Shown here: positions 21,980-31,737 of the stretch, in pieces | Position numbering within the stretch: position 1 is the stretch's first letter | How the letters are laid out: the number at the start of each line of letters is the position of its first letter | From: Rhodopseudomonas sp. P2A-2r | GTDB lineage: Bacteria; Pseudomonadota; Alphaproteobacteria; Rhizobiales; Xanthobacteraceae | Length of the DNA stretch: 64,000 nt | Assembly: GCF_026015985.1 (NCBI RefSeq) | Contig: NZ_CP110389.1 | Location: 3,628,001 to 3,692,000, forward strand | Direction of reading: 5' to 3' | Position numbers and translations under genes: made by a program | The notes under the pieces: generated by a model | What the model was told of the DNA's origin: nothing | What the model saw: the letters and a program-made list of their open reading frames with translations, nothing else | Databases searched by the model: none

Positions 21980-23368
21980 TTGGAACCCCGGAGCTTCGAA
22001 GGGGGCGTTGACCGTCCTGGGTCAGCGCAAGGCGAACACAGCGGGCGGGTGGTAGTCATCGGCCCGTATTTGCGTGAACGGCGTGGCGACGCCGAATCGC
22101 AAGCGCAGATTCATGTCCGCAATGCCGACGCCCGGCTCGAGGAAGCCGTCGGTCTGGCGCGGGCCATCGACTTGACCATCGCCGAGGCGATCGTCGCGCC
22201 GCTCGCCCAGATCCGGCCGGCCACCTATCTCGGCAAGGGCAAGGTCGAGGAAATCCTCGGCCTGATCGCCGGCCATGACATCGAGCTGGTGGTGATGGAT
22301 TGCGCGCTATCGCCGATTCAGCAGCGCAACCTGGAAAAGGAATGGAACACCAAGGTGCTCGACCGCACCGGGTTGATTCTGGAAATTTTCGGCCGCCGCG
22401 CCAAGACCAAGGAGGGCGCGCTGCAGGTCGAACTCGCCCATCTCAACTATCAGCGCAGCCGGCTGGTGCGGTCATGGACCCATCTGGAGCGCCAGCGCGG
22501 TGGCTTCGGCTTCATGGGCGGCCCCGGCGAAACCCAGATCGAGGCCGACCGCCGGCTGATCGGCGACCGCATCACGCGCATCGAGAACGAGATCAAGAAG
22601 GTCCAGGCGACGCGCCGGCTGCATCGTGCCGGCCGCCAGCGCGTGCCCTATCGCGTCGTGGCGCTGGTCGGCTACACCAACGCCGGCAAGTCTACGCTGT
22701 TCAACCGGCTGACCCGCGCCGAGGTCACCGCCGCCGACATGCTGTTCGCGACGCTCGATCCGACCTTGCGCGCGCTGACGCTGCCGCATGGCGGCAAGGC
22801 GATGCTGTCGGACACAGTCGGCTTCATTTCGAACCTGCCGACGCAACTCGTCGCCGCCTTCCGCGCCACGCTGGAAGAGGTGCTGGAAGCCGATATCATC
22901 CTGCACGTCCGCGACATCTCCCATGAAGACGCCGACGCCCAGCAGAGCGACGTCGACAAGGTGCTGCAGCAGCTCGGCATCGACGCCGAGGCCGGCGGCC
23001 GCATCCTCGAAGTCTGGAACAAGATCGACCGGTTCGACCCCGAGCAGCGCGAGAACCTCGCCAACATCGCCGCGCGCCGTCCGCCGGAAAAGCCGTGCTT
23101 CATGGTCTCAGCTGAAACCGGCGAGGGCATCGATGCATTGCTCAACGCCATCGAGGAGCGGCTGGCGGCGGCGCGGATCACACTCGACCTGACCATCGCC
23201 GCTTCCGACGGCGCCGGCATCAGCTGGCTGCATCGCAACGCCGAGGTGCTGGTCAAGGAACTGCATGACGATCATTTCGACATGACCGTACGCGTCGACG
23301 AGACCAAGCGCGACATCGTGATGAGCAAGTACAAGGCCGTGCAGCATCCTGACGATGCGACGGGGTAA
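21980..23368 (+). CDS. hflX: GTPase HflX
   Basis: 462 residues from a TTG start. The N-terminal HflX domain has VVIGPYLRERRGD and VDLTIA-like helices with NYQRSRLVRSWTHLERQRGG and FMGGPGETQIEADRR. The GTPase domain has G1 GYTNAGKSTLFN, G3 DTVGFI and G4 NKID. It binds the large ribosomal subunit and rescues or splits stalled ribosomes after stress. It is paired with hfq. Two in-frame later Met/Val codons exist, but only this start gives the full family N-terminus; its ribosome binding site is weak (TTGAGATTAAACTGA), so expression may depend on coupling to hfq. Confidence 0.95.
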   Translation: MEPRSFEGGVDRPGSAQGEHSGRVVVIGPYLRERRGDAESQAQIHVRNADARLEEAVGLARAIDLTIAEAIVAPLAQIRPATYLGKGKVEEILGLIAGHDIELVVMDCALSPIQQRNLEKEWNTKVLDRTGLILEIFGRRAKTKEGALQVELAHLNYQRSRLVRSWTHLERQRGGFGFMGGPGETQIEADRRLIGDRITRIENEIKKVQATRRLHRAGRQRVPYRVVALVGYTNAGKSTLFNRLTRAEVTAADMLFATLDPTLRALTLPHGGKAMLSDTVGFISNLPTQLVAAFRATLEEVLEADIILHVRDISHEDADAQQSDVDKVLQQLGIDAEAGGRILEVWNKIDRFDPEQRENLANIAARRPPEKPCFMVSAETGEGIDALLNAIEERLAAARITLDLTIAASDGAGISWLHRNAEVLVKELHDDHFDMTVRVDETKRDIVMSKYKAVQHPDDATG

Positions 23369-23406
23369 GCGATAGCAACGCTTTCACTGACGTCACAGCT
23401 CTTCCT

Positions 23407-23448
23407 TTCCCTCCCCGCGTGCAGCGAAGCTGCGCGTGGTGGGGAGGA
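23407..23448. repeat. Palindromic element after hflX
   Basis: CTCCCCGCGTGCAGCGAAGC followed by TGCGCGTGGTGGGGAGG forms an imperfect hairpin between the convergent hflX and mazG genes. It resembles the CCCCGC / GGGGAG element at 16624 and may also serve as a bidirectional stop. Confidence 0.45.
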
Positions 23449-23480
23449 ATCCATCAGCGTTGCGCTACTACAATTCGTGG

Positions 23481-24292
23481 CTACTCCGTTCCCTTCGCCG
23501 CATTCCACAGCGCATCCATCTCTTCCAGCGTCGCGTCCTGCAGCGTGCGCCCCTTCGCCGCCAGCGCCTGTTCGATATAGGCAAACCGCCGTTCGAATTT
23601 CGCGTTGGTGCCGCGCAGTGCCTGATCCGGATCCGCGTCGACATGGCGCGCCAGGTTGACCACGGCGAACAAGAGGTCGCCGGTCTCCGCCGCCAGTTCG
23701 GCCTTGTCGCCGGCGTCGAGCGCCGCTTCGATCTCGTCGGCTTCCTCGCGGATTTTCGCCAGCACCGCACGCGGGTCGTTCCAGTCGAAGCCGACGGTCG
23801 AGGCCTTGTTCTGCAGCGCCGTGGCGCGGCTCAGCGCTGGCTGCCCGGCCTTGACGCCGGCCAGAAGCGATGACGGTGCGGCGACTGCGGGACGGCGCGC
23901 GGCGCGTTCGGCCTTTTCCTCGGCCTTGATGCGGTCCCACACGCCCTTGACGTGGGCGGGGTGATATTGCCGTCGGCATCGGCGAAAACATGGGGATGCC
24001 GGCGGATCATTTTTCGCGTAATGGCCTCGACCACGTCGCCAAACGCGAAGGCCTGCTGTTCCTCGGCCATGCGGGCGTGAAACACCACCTGCAGCAGGAG
24101 ATCGCCGAGTTCCTCGCAGAGATCGCCGAGGTCGTTGTTGGCGATGGCGTCGACGACCTCATAGGCCTCCTCGATGGTGTAGGGCGCGATGGTCGCAAAG
24201 GTCTGTTCGAGATCCCAGGGGCAGCCCGTGCCGGGCGTGCGTAACCGCGCCATGATTTCGATGAGGCCGGCAATGTCGCGGGAAGGGGTCAT
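23481..24292 (-). pseudogene. mazG: Nucleoside triphosphate pyrophosphohydrolase MazG, frame broken by one base
   Basis: The N-terminal MazG domain reads LRTPGTGCPWDLEQTFATI, then EEAYEVVDAI and LCEELGDLLLQVVFHARMAEE (the EExxE...ExxD metal motif). The second domain reads VWDRIKAEEKAERAARR, GFDWNDPRAVLAKIREEADE and LAAETGDLLFAVVNLARH. The two halves are in different frames. At 23958-23961 a run of four G (plus strand) would need a fifth to give NITPAHVKGVWD. With it, the protein is 270 residues, the normal two-domain length. MazG removes pyrophosphate from NTPs, cleaning damaged nucleotides. The start at 24292 is chosen for the family N-terminus MTPSRDIAGLIEIMARLR. Confidence 0.88.
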
Positions 24293-24308
24293 TGAAGCTC
24301 CGAGCCGT

Positions 24309-24399
24309 AAGGCGGATGAGGCGAAGCCGTCATCCGCCGACGTTGCCGCCATATGAATTCGGCCGGCGGGTTACGCTTCGCTAACCCGCCCTACAAAAC
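24309..24399. repeat. Two REP-like palindromes between mazG and queC
   Basis: GGCGGATGAGGCGAAGCCGTCATCCGCC (about 24311-24338) and GGCGGGTTACGC-TTC-GCTAACCCGCC (about 24366-24391) are two hairpins with a shared GCGAAGC loop motif, ending with CCTACAAAACG. Such GGCGG-x-TTCGC-x-CCGCCCTAC units are dispersed in this group of bacteria. They fill the divergent gap between mazG and queC. Confidence 0.65.
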
Positions 24400-24443
24400 G
24401 ACGCAACTTTCCCGCTGCCGCGCCGGATGCTAATGGCACGTCC

Positions 24444-25160
24444 ATGACCGACGATCTTTCACAAGAAACCGCTCTGGTGCTGTTCTCCGGCGGCCAGGAT
24501 TCCGCCACCTGCCTGGCCTGGGCGCTGGCAAGGTTCAAGCGTGTCGAGATGCTCGGCTTCAGCTACGGCCAGCGCCACCTGATCGAACTCGACAGCCGCG
24601 AAAAGTTGCTCGACGGGATCAAGGCGCTGAACCCAGGCTGGGCCGCCAAGCTGGGCGACAGCCATACGCTGGACATCCCGACGCTGAGTGTGATCTCCGA
24701 CACCGCGCTGACCCGCGACGTGGCCATCGAGATGGGGGCAGGCGGGCTGCCCAACACCTTCGTGCCCGGCCGCAACCTGGTGTTCCTGACCTTCGCCGCC
24801 GCGCTGGCCTATCGCCGCGGCATCGCCCACATCATCGGCGGCATGTGCGAGACCGACTATTCCGGCTATCCGGACTGCCGCGACGACACCATCCGCGCGC
24901 TGCAGACCGCGCTTAATCTCGGCATGGACCGCCAATTCGAACTGCACACGCCATTGATGTGGCGTGACAAGGCAGCGACCTGGGCGCTGGCCCATGAACT
25001 CGGCGGCGCCGGTCTGGTGGACCTGATCCGCGAGCACTCCCACACCTGCTATCTCGGCCAACGCGGCGCGCTGCACGACTGGGGCTATGGCTGCGGCAAA
25101 TGTCCGGCGTGCGAGCTGCGGGCGAAGGGATGGCGGGAGTTTTCGGCGAGACCGGCATAG
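24444..25160 (+). CDS. queC: 7-cyano-7-deazaguanine synthase QueC
   Basis: 238 residues. The ATP-pyrophosphatase loop is [18 protein letters not shown] (SGGQDS, about residues 15-20), followed by GFSYGQRH. The C-terminal zinc site is [10 protein letters not shown]...[12 protein letters not shown] with four cysteines. The enzyme converts carboxydeazaguanine to preQ0 on the way to queuosine in tRNA. Other que genes are not in the window. Length is typical. The start ATG at 24444 follows a gap that holds the REP-like palindromes. Confidence 0.96.
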   Translation: MTDDLSQETALVLFSGGQDSATCLAWALARFKRVEMLGFSYGQRHLIELDSREKLLDGIKALNPGWAAKLGDSHTLDIPTLSVISDTALTRDVAIEMGAGGLPNTFVPGRNLVFLTFAAALAYRRGIAHIIGGMCETDYSGYPDCRDDTIRALQTALNLGMDRQFELHTPLMWRDKAATWALAHELGGAGLVDLIREHSHTCYLGQRGALHDWGYGCGKCPACELRAKGWREFSARPA

Positions 25161-25168
25161 TCTCGTGT

Positions 25169-25319
25169 CCCGGACGCGCTGCAGCCTGGCGAAGCGAAGC
25201 TTCGCGCGGAAGTGCTGCCGCGCAGAACCGGGACCGTAACGAGCTCCGGCATTTGGTACGGCCCCGGATCAGCAGAGCATTACGTTGCAAGGGCGACGCG
25301 CTGCGCAGCATCCGGGGCA
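25169..25319. repeat. Dispersed intergenic repeat, copy C (degenerate)
   Basis: Begins TCCCGGACGCGCTGCAGC and ends CGCTGCGCAGCATCCGGGGC, with GCCCCGGATCAGCAGAGCA inside. It is clearly related to the copies at 8370, 10735 and 46042 but more divergent, and contains GAAGCGAAGCTTCGCG. It sits between convergent queC and the nitrile hydratase accessory gene. Confidence 0.65.
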
Positions 25320-25335
25320 CGGAGACACTGATCCC

Positions 25336-25722
25336 TTAATGCGCAAAATCCGCCGGTGTCAGTACGATCGGCTGGCCATGCGGGGTGCGGTCGGCGGCGT
25401 GGTCCCAGGCATCGCGGTAGCGATGCAGCATCTCGGCCGAGGCGACACCCTTGGTGGCGACCAGGCCTTCCAGCGTGGCCAGCCAGTGCCGGTAATAGGT
25501 TTCGCCGGTGTCGGCGTCGCCGGCCGCCTGGGCGAGCTTGATCTCCGCGGCCAGCGCCGCCGCCCATTCGGTCCAGGTGAACAGGCCGCGCTCGTGCAGC
25601 GCCAGCGCCATGGCAAAGGCCTGGGCCTCCCAGGGCTCGCGAAACACCGGCCCGTCGGCATCGACGGGAATGCCGGGCAGGGCTGCCGTGGCGCGCTGCG
25701 CGGCCTGCGGATCAACAGTCAT
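25336..25722 (-). CDS. Nitrile hydratase accessory protein
   Basis: 128 residues resembling the N-terminal part of nitrile hydratase beta subunits: PVFREPWEAQAFAMALALHERGLFTWTEWAAALAAEI, then GETYYRHWLATLEGLVATKG. The family helps deliver cobalt or assemble the alpha subunit. It overlaps the beta gene stop by four bases (ATGA), so it is translated in the same operon (alpha, beta, accessory). The order and overlap support the role, but the activity is inferred from homologues. Confidence 0.9.
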   Translation of the reverse strand: MTVDPQAAQRATAALPGIPVDADGPVFREPWEAQAFAMALALHERGLFTWTEWAAALAAEIKLAQAAGDADTGETYYRHWLATLEGLVATKGVASAEMLHRYRDAWDHAADRTPHGQPIVLTPADFAH

Positions 25723-26381
25723 TGGGCGGCGTCCAGATACGGCTCGAAGGCCTCGATCGACACTTTCAGGGTTGGATCGCCGTCCGGGCCCCACAATTCC
25801 GCACCATCGAAAACCACGGTGTAGAGCCATTGCGGGTTCTCGCCGGCGTCATGGGCGGCAGTGTCGGGAAACACATGACAGCCGTGGTCGCGCTCGATCA
25901 CCCCGACATGGCCGCGCACATAGCGCGGCAGCCGCGTATGCGTGACGGGATGGATGTTTTTGGCGCGCACGCGGTCGCCGGCCTTGAATTTCGCCGGGGC
26001 CGGGGCCGGGCGGCCGAACGCACCACGGATCATCACGCGCTCGACATCGCCGACCGTGAACGCACCGCGCGACAGCGCTTTCGGCGGGGCCGACGCGTGG
26101 CCCGCTGCAATCTCCTCGCGGGCGACATAGCCCCTGGCCACCAGCAGGTCTTCCAGACCGAGCAGCCATTTCCGGTAGTAGCTGCTCGACAGGTAGATGT
26201 CGGGCCGCAGCATCTCGCGATAAAAACGCGACGCATCGATGTTGAAGGCGCCGGCGGCACCCATGGCGCGCACCATGGCCATCACGCGCGATTCCCATTC
26301 GTGGTGAAACATCGGCTCGTTGGCTTCAGGCTCCACCTTGCCAAAGCCGTCCATGCCGCCCATGTCGTGGACGCCGTTCAT
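25719..26381 (-). CDS. nthB: Nitrile hydratase subunit beta
   Basis: 220 residues starting [19 protein letters not shown], the classic beta N-terminus. It continues with [39 protein letters not shown] and the C-terminal SH3-like domain [23 protein letters not shown]...GHCHVF-like segment (HGCHVFPD) and [10 protein letters not shown]. With the alpha subunit it hydrates nitriles to amides. The start overlaps the alpha stop by four bases. Length is normal. Confidence 0.96.
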   Translation of the reverse strand: MNGVHDMGGMDGFGKVEPEANEPMFHHEWESRVMAMVRAMGAAGAFNIDASRFYREMLRPDIYLSSSYYRKWLLGLEDLLVARGYVAREEIAAGHASAPPKALSRGAFTVGDVERVMIRGAFGRPAPAPAKFKAGDRVRAKNIHPVTHTRLPRYVRGHVGVIERDHGCHVFPDTAAHDAGENPQWLYTVVFDGAELWGPDGDPTLKVSIEAFEPYLDAAQ

Positions 26382-27004
26382 GACAGCGCGCCCGGTGTCG
26401 TCGCCAGGCCGGTGCCGATCATCGAGTCCCGCGTCACCAGTTCGGCGAGTTGCGCCTCGCTCAAACCTTCCGTGCCTGCGGGGCGCATCGGCAGCACCAG
26501 GAAGCGCGTCTCCGCCGTGGAATCCCACACCCGGATCTCGACATCCCCGGGCAGGCTGACGCCGAAATCCGCCAGCACGCCGCGCGGATCCTTGACCGCG
26601 CGCGAGCGATACGGCTCCGCCTTGTACCAGACCGGCGGCAGGCCGAGCAGTTCCCACGGATAGCAGGAGCACAGAGTGCAGACGACCATGTTGTGGCGTT
26701 CAGGCGTGTTCTCGACGACCACCAGATGGTCGCCGGTGCGGCTGACATGGCCGAGCGTGCTGACGGCCTTGGTGCCGTCGGCGAGCAGCGCCTGCTTGAA
26801 CGCCGGATCGGTCCAGGCCCGCGCCACCACCTGGGCGCCGTTGTGCGGGCCAATCCTGGTCTCGTAGGCCTGGACGATGGTGTCCAGCGCCGCCGGATCG
26901 ACATAGCCTTTTTCGGTCAGAACGGTCTCGAGGGCGCGGACCCGGAGCTCGGTTTCTGACAATTCGGAATGGTCGTGATCATGATCGTGATGATGTTCGC
27001 TCAT
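26378..27004 (-). CDS. nthA: Nitrile hydratase subunit alpha (cobalt type)
   Basis: 208 residues. The metal site VCTLCSC (C109, C112, C114) with Thr at the second position is the signature of cobalt-type nitrile hydratase; iron types have VCSLCSC. Two of the cysteines are oxidised in mature enzymes. The following [14 protein letters not shown] and [14 protein letters not shown] blocks are conserved. The N-terminus is unusually rich in histidine and aspartate ([13 protein letters not shown]), a possible cobalt-loading tail. It is the first gene of the operon and divergent from an exported protein gene. Confidence 0.96.
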   Translation of the reverse strand: MSEHHHDHDHDHSELSETELRVRALETVLTEKGYVDPAALDTIVQAYETRIGPHNGAQVVARAWTDPAFKQALLADGTKAVSTLGHVSRTGDHLVVVENTPERHNMVVCTLCSCYPWELLGLPPVWYKAEPYRSRAVKDPRGVLADFGVSLPGDVEIRVWDSTAETRFLVLPMRPAGTEGLSEAQLAELVTRDSMIGTGLATTPGALS

Positions 27005-27067
27005 GGGCTGAGGATAATCGCAACAAATACCGCATGTCGAGGGCAGGGCTCTGCTAGCCTCACCCCC

Positions 27068-27841
27068 ATGAACTGCATGCCCCCACATCTGACGCGCAGC
27101 CTGCAAACCGCGCTGTCGATGCTGGCGATCGGCGCCGCAGTGCTGGCGCCGCAATATGCGCAGGCGGCCAATGGCGCCTATGCCGTCGATGCCGCCGACA
27201 TCTCCGATCTCGGCTCATGCAAGGTGGAAAGCTGGCTGTCGACAGCCACCAACACCGACTTTTCCGCGGTCGCCAACCCATCCTGCGTGGTCGACATCGT
27301 CAGGCCGGTCGAACTCAGCGTCATGACCAACCGGTCTCGCAGCGACGGCGACTGGGGCACGTCGGTGGCGCCGAAGGCCAAGATCAACCTCGTGCCGACC
27401 GGCATCGGCAAGTTCGGCGCCTCGGCCCTTGGTGGCGTCGCGTTCGATGCGCAGACCGGACAGAACACCGCGATGTTCGGCGAGATCCCCGTCACCTGGC
27501 GATTCTCCGAGGTCACGCGGATCAATCTCAATGCCGGCTGGCTGTGGGACCGCACCGTCGACCGCCACTATTTCACCTATGGAGCCGGCTTCGACTGGAA
27601 GCTTACCGACGTTTTCCAGTACACGATCGAAGTCTACGGGCAGGTGGGCGCGGCCGACATCCCGAGCGTCACGCGTCCGAAATTCCAGACCGGATTGCGC
27701 TATCGGCCCAACGATATTTTCTCGGTCGATGTGATCTATGGCCACAACATCACCGGCGAGAACGCCGACTGGATCACGGTCGGCACGACCATACGGTTTC
27801 CGCCGCCGGGCAGCACGCGCGACTCCAATCCGCATTTGTAG
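27068..27841 (+). CDS. Exported protein of unknown function, probable outer-membrane beta-barrel
   Basis: 257 residues with a signal peptide ([26 protein letters not shown], cleavage near residue 35). The mature part alternates hydrophobic and polar residues in a pattern of beta strands ([30 protein letters not shown]) and ends in a segment of this type ([11 protein letters not shown]) before a short tail. Two cysteines ([17 protein letters not shown]) could form a disulfide. I do not recognise a named family. It starts 63 bases from the divergent nthA. Function unknown; it may be a channel for small molecules. Confidence 0.75.
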   Translation: MNCMPPHLTRSLQTALSMLAIGAAVLAPQYAQAANGAYAVDAADISDLGSCKVESWLSTATNTDFSAVANPSCVVDIVRPVELSVMTNRSRSDGDWGTSVAPKAKINLVPTGIGKFGASALGGVAFDAQTGQNTAMFGEIPVTWRFSEVTRINLNAGWLWDRTVDRHYFTYGAGFDWKLTDVFQYTIEVYGQVGAADIPSVTRPKFQTGLRYRPNDIFSVDVIYGHNITGENADWITVGTTIRFPPPGSTRDSNPHL

Positions 27842-28180
27842 CGCAATCGTAGCTGGGCGTTCGGGCAGCAGACAGATCCGCATTGATGCAGATCAACAGC
27901 GACACTGAACATCAGCGCATCGAACCGTCGCTGTCCCGAATCTGTCGCGTCGCATGCAGCGCAATAGCCTATTCTGGAAGCCTTCTCGCGTTTTCATCAA
28001 ATTCATGACGCGGGCATTGGCATAGCCAAATATATATAAGTCGCCGACCGTACGATAAGACTGGACAATACGCCGGCAAAAGCGCGGTTATGTGTCAGGC
28101 TCCGCGCGAAGCAGCACGCCGCCCGCGTCATGGGTGGTCGCCTCGACAGGCGTTCCCGCGCAAGCCTTCCGGAATCACAG
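27842..28180. other. Intergenic region upstream of the aspartate antiporter
   Basis: This 339-base gap holds no supported gene. It includes an AT-rich patch (AAATATATATAAG, about 28027-28039) that could be part of the promoter for the downstream aspT-aspD pair. No clear -35/-10 pair with good spacing was found. Confidence 0.4.
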
Positions 28181-29890
28181 ATGACCGTCGTGCGCGAGCT
28201 CTTCGCCAGCCAACCGCTGGTGGCGTTGTTCATTACCATTGCCCTCGGCTATTTCGTCGGCAAGTTCAGGGTGCAGAAATTTGTCCTCGGCGGCATTGCC
28301 GGCACGCTGCTGGTCGGCGTGGTGATCGGCCAGATCGGCATCAACATCGATAGTGGCATCAAGGCGATCTTCTTCGCGCTGTTCATCTATGCGGTCGGCT
28401 TCCAGGGCGGCCCGCAATTCTTCCATGCGCTCAACCGCCGCTCGCTCAACCAGCTGGTCTCGGCCTTCGTGATGTGCGCCGTCGGCCTGCTCTGCGTGCT
28501 CGGCGCCGCCTGGATGTTCGATCTCGATCGCGGCATGGCTGCGGGCCTCGCCGCCGGCGGCCTCACGCAGTCGGCGATCATCGGCACCGCAGGCGACGCC
28601 ATCGGCAAGCTCGGGCTCTCGGCCGACCTCACCAAGATCATGCAGACCAACGTCGCGGTCGGCTACGCCGTCTGTTACATCTTCGGCTCGCTCGGCCCGA
28701 TCATCATGGTCACCTGGTTCTTCCCGACCATCATGAAGTGGGACATCCGCGCGGAGGCGATCAAGCTTGCCCAGCAAATGTCGGGCGGCCATGCCGAACT
28801 CGATCCCGGCCAGTTCAACGCGATCCGCAGCGTCGTGACACGTTTCTACGCGATCGACGCGCAGGGCAGGGCTGCCGGCAAGACCGTACTCGAGATCAAC
28901 GAACTCATCACCGATGCGGCCATCGAAGCCGTGCTGCGCGACGGCTCGCCGATCCAATTCGACGACACCACCCGTCTGCAGGTCGGCAACTTGCTCGCCG
29001 TCACCGGCAGGGTCGGGACGATGGCGAGCGCCAGCGACCTGTTCGGCGCCGAAGTTGCCGCGCCCGCAGGCTTCCAGCTGGTCGAGGAGAACCGCGAGAT
29101 CATCCTCACCAACCGCGCGCTCAGCGGTCGCACCATCGCCGACATCCACGACCACGCCAGCGTAGAGACCCGCCATGGCGTGTTCCTCACCGAAGTGAAG
29201 CGGATGGGGCTCGGGCTGCCCCTGCTCGGCAAGCTCGAAGTCAAGTCCGGCGACGAATTGCACTTCGTCGGCAGTCCGAAGGATCTCGACCGGGTGCAGG
29301 CGAAGATCGGTTACAAGATCAGCGCCGCGGCGGTCACCGACTTCGTGTTCTTCGGCATCGGCATGGCGATCGGCATCCTGATCGGCATGATCGAATTCCG
29401 CTTATGGGGCGTCCCGGTGTCCATCGGCAGCGGCGGCGGCTGCCTGCTGTCCGGCCTGCTGTTCGGCTGGCTGCGCAGCGTGCACCCGAACTTTGCGGCT
29501 TTGCCGCTGGGCGCCTCGAACTTTCTGCGCGATTTCGGTCTCGCGGTGTTCGTCGGCATCGTCGGCATTACCGCCGGACCGCAGGCACTGGTGGCCATCA
29601 AGCAATCCGGCCTGACGCTTTTGTTTCTTGGCGTCGCCGTAACGCTGGTACCCCAGATCGTGACGTTCTTCTTCTCCTATTACGTGCTGGGCATCCGCAA
29701 TCCGATCGAGGCCTTAGCCTGCGTCGCCGGCGGTCGCAGTGCCAATCCGGCGTTTGCAGCGCTGCTTGAAAAGGCCGGCAACGCCACGCCGGTCGTGTCC
29801 TTCACGGTGACTTACGCCGTGGCCAACGTGTTCCTGACGCTGTGGGGGCCGATCATCGTCGGCATCATCACCAAGAACGCGACACCTTGA
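28181..29890 (+). CDS. aspT: Aspartate-alanine antiporter (AspT family)
   Basis: 569 residues: two blocks of hydrophobic helices flank a central cytosolic part with a TrkA-C-like domain (TIADIHDHASVETRHGVFLTEV ... KSGDELHFVGSPKDLDRVQ). The family (aspartate:alanine exchanger, AAE) swaps extracellular aspartate for intracellular alanine. The C-terminal block has GLAVFVGIVGITAGPQA and ACVAGGRSANPAFAALLEKAGNATPVVSF, typical of AspT/YidE. It is 16 bases upstream of the aspartate 4-decarboxylase gene, the pairing that defines the proton-motive cycle. Start at ATG 28181 with GGAA upstream. Confidence 0.93.
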   Translation: MTVVRELFASQPLVALFITIALGYFVGKFRVQKFVLGGIAGTLLVGVVIGQIGINIDSGIKAIFFALFIYAVGFQGGPQFFHALNRRSLNQLVSAFVMCAVGLLCVLGAAWMFDLDRGMAAGLAAGGLTQSAIIGTAGDAIGKLGLSADLTKIMQTNVAVGYAVCYIFGSLGPIIMVTWFFPTIMKWDIRAEAIKLAQQMSGGHAELDPGQFNAIRSVVTRFYAIDAQGRAAGKTVLEINELITDAAIEAVLRDGSPIQFDDTTRLQVGNLLAVTGRVGTMASASDLFGAEVAAPAGFQLVEENREIILTNRALSGRTIADIHDHASVETRHGVFLTEVKRMGLGLPLLGKLEVKSGDELHFVGSPKDLDRVQAKIGYKISAAAVTDFVFFGIGMAIGILIGMIEFRLWGVPVSIGSGGGCLLSGLLFGWLRSVHPNFAALPLGASNFLRDFGLAVFVGIVGITAGPQALVAIKQSGLTLLFLGVAVTLVPQIVTFFFSYYVLGIRNPIEALACVAGGRSANPAFAALLEKAGNATPVVSFTVTYAVANVFLTLWGPIIVGIITKNATP

Positions 29891-29906
29891 ACCAGGATCG
29901 ACGCAT

Positions 29907-31535
29907 ATGAACAAGCCAGAACAGGATTTCAGCAAGTTCGAAGGTCTCAGTCCGTTCGAACTCAAGGATAAGCTGATGGCGGTGGCGTCGTCCGACGCCC
30001 AGCGGCTGATGCTGAACGCGGGCAGGGGCAATCCCAACTTCCTTGCCACGCTGCCGCGCTGGGCATTCCTCAGCCTCGGCGAGTTCGCCATGCTGGAAGC
30101 CGAGCGCGCCTATTCCTATCTCGACAGCGGCTTCGGCGGCCTGCCGGAATTGCGCGGCATCGTGCAGCGCTTCGAGGCCTATGCGACGCATCACACCGAC
30201 ACCGACGGCATCAAGTTCCTGCGCTCTGCCATTTCCTATGTGAAGGATCAGCTCGGCCTTGACCGCGAAGCCTTCCTGTTCGAGATGGTCGCGGCGTTCC
30301 TGGGCTGCAACTATCCGACGCCACCGCGCATGCTCGTGCACTGCGAGGAGATCGTCAAAGCCTATCTCGCCAAGGAAATGTTCGGACCGCTACGATCGGA
30401 AGGCAGGTTCGATGTGTTCGCCACCGAGGGCGGCACCGCGGCGATGACCTACATTTTCCAGAGTCTCAGCGTCAACAAGCTGATTGCGAAAGGCGACAAG
30501 ATCGCCATCGCCACGCCGATCTTCTCGCCCTATCTGGAAATTCCCGTACTGGCCGAATACGGCCTCGATGTTGTCGACGTGCGCATGGATGAGGCCTCCG
30601 ACTGGCAGTTCTCCGACAAGGAGATGGCAAAACTGCTGGACCCCGCGGTCAAGGTGTTCTTCCTGGTCAATCCCAGCAATCCGCCATCGTCGAAATTGTC
30701 CGACATGGTGCTCGGCAGACTGGCTACACTGATCAACGACAAGCGGCCGGACCTGCTGGTGGTCACCGACGATGTCTATGGCACCTTCGCCGATGACTTC
30801 GTCTCGCTGTTCGCCAAATGCCCGCGCAACACGTTGTGCGTCTATTCGTTTTCGAAATTCTTCGGAGCGACCGGCTGGAGGCTTGGCGTCATCGCGCTGC
30901 ATCAGGACAATGCCATCGATGCCGCGCTGGCGAAATTGCCGGAAGCCACCAGGAAGCTGCTCGACACGCGCTACGAGTCGCTGACGACAACGCCGCGCGA
31001 GCTGCGCTTCATCGACCGTCTGGTGGCAGACAGCCGGGCAGTGGCCCTCAACCACACCGCGGGTCTGTCGCTGCCGCAGCAGCTGCAGATGGCGCTGTTC
31101 GCACTGAACGGCCTGATGGACCGCCAGGAGCAGTACAAGAACGCCGCCAAGCAGCTGATCCGTCAACGCTACCAGACGCTGTATCGCAACATGGGCGTCG
31201 CTGCTCCGCATAAGCCCTGCGACGTCAACTATTACACCTTGATCGACCTGCAGGAACTCGGCGGCAAGCTGTATGGCCCGGACTTCGAGCGCTGGTTCAT
31301 CAAGGGCGATCTCGGCACCCGCTTCCTGTTCCGGCTCGCCGAGGAAACCGGGGTGGTTCTGCTGCCGGGCAAGGGATTTGAGGTGGTCGACACATCGGCG
31401 CGGGTTTCGCTCGCCAATCTCACCGACATCGAATATGCCGCGATCGGCAGATTTACCCGCAAGGTGCTCGACGAGTATTTCGAGGATTCAAAGAAGGACC
31501 TCGGGACGCAGGCGGTCGCGGTGCCGGCGAAATAG
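29907..31535 (+). CDS. aspD: Aspartate 4-decarboxylase (bifunctional aspartate aminotransferase)
   Basis: 542 residues. This large PLP enzyme decarboxylates L-aspartate to L-alanine and CO2. Visible are LMLNAGRGNPNFLATLPRWAF near the N-terminus, FATEGGTAAMTYIF, NPSNPPSSKLSD, and the PLP lysine at about residue 317 in VYSFSKFFGATGWRLG. With AspT it forms a cycle: aspartate enters, a cytosolic proton is consumed, alanine leaves. The result is proton motive force and acid tolerance. Length fits the AspD family, which is longer than ordinary aminotransferases (about 400). Confidence 0.95.
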   Translation: MNKPEQDFSKFEGLSPFELKDKLMAVASSDAQRLMLNAGRGNPNFLATLPRWAFLSLGEFAMLEAERAYSYLDSGFGGLPELRGIVQRFEAYATHHTDTDGIKFLRSAISYVKDQLGLDREAFLFEMVAAFLGCNYPTPPRMLVHCEEIVKAYLAKEMFGPLRSEGRFDVFATEGGTAAMTYIFQSLSVNKLIAKGDKIAIATPIFSPYLEIPVLAEYGLDVVDVRMDEASDWQFSDKEMAKLLDPAVKVFFLVNPSNPPSSKLSDMVLGRLATLINDKRPDLLVVTDDVYGTFADDFVSLFAKCPRNTLCVYSFSKFFGATGWRLGVIALHQDNAIDAALAKLPEATRKLLDTRYESLTTTPRELRFIDRLVADSRAVALNHTAGLSLPQQLQMALFALNGLMDRQEQYKNAAKQLIRQRYQTLYRNMGVAAPHKPCDVNYYTLIDLQELGGKLYGPDFERWFIKGDLGTRFLFRLAEETGVVLLPGKGFEVVDTSARVSLANLTDIEYAAIGRFTRKVLDEYFEDSKKDLGTQAVAVPAK

Positions 31536-31737
31536 GCGAGGGTACTGCGCGACTCCTTCGATGCCGGATTGTCCGGCAATAACCAGCGAACGCACGACGA
31601 TTGCGCTCGCCGGCAGTTGGGGCATCGCAATGCCGTACAAGAATTGACCGGCCGCTCGATCGACCTCAGCAATTGACTCTCGGGACCCTGCACCTAAGGT
31701 CGATTCGGCTTTGGAGCCGTCAATGGGGAATGAATTG

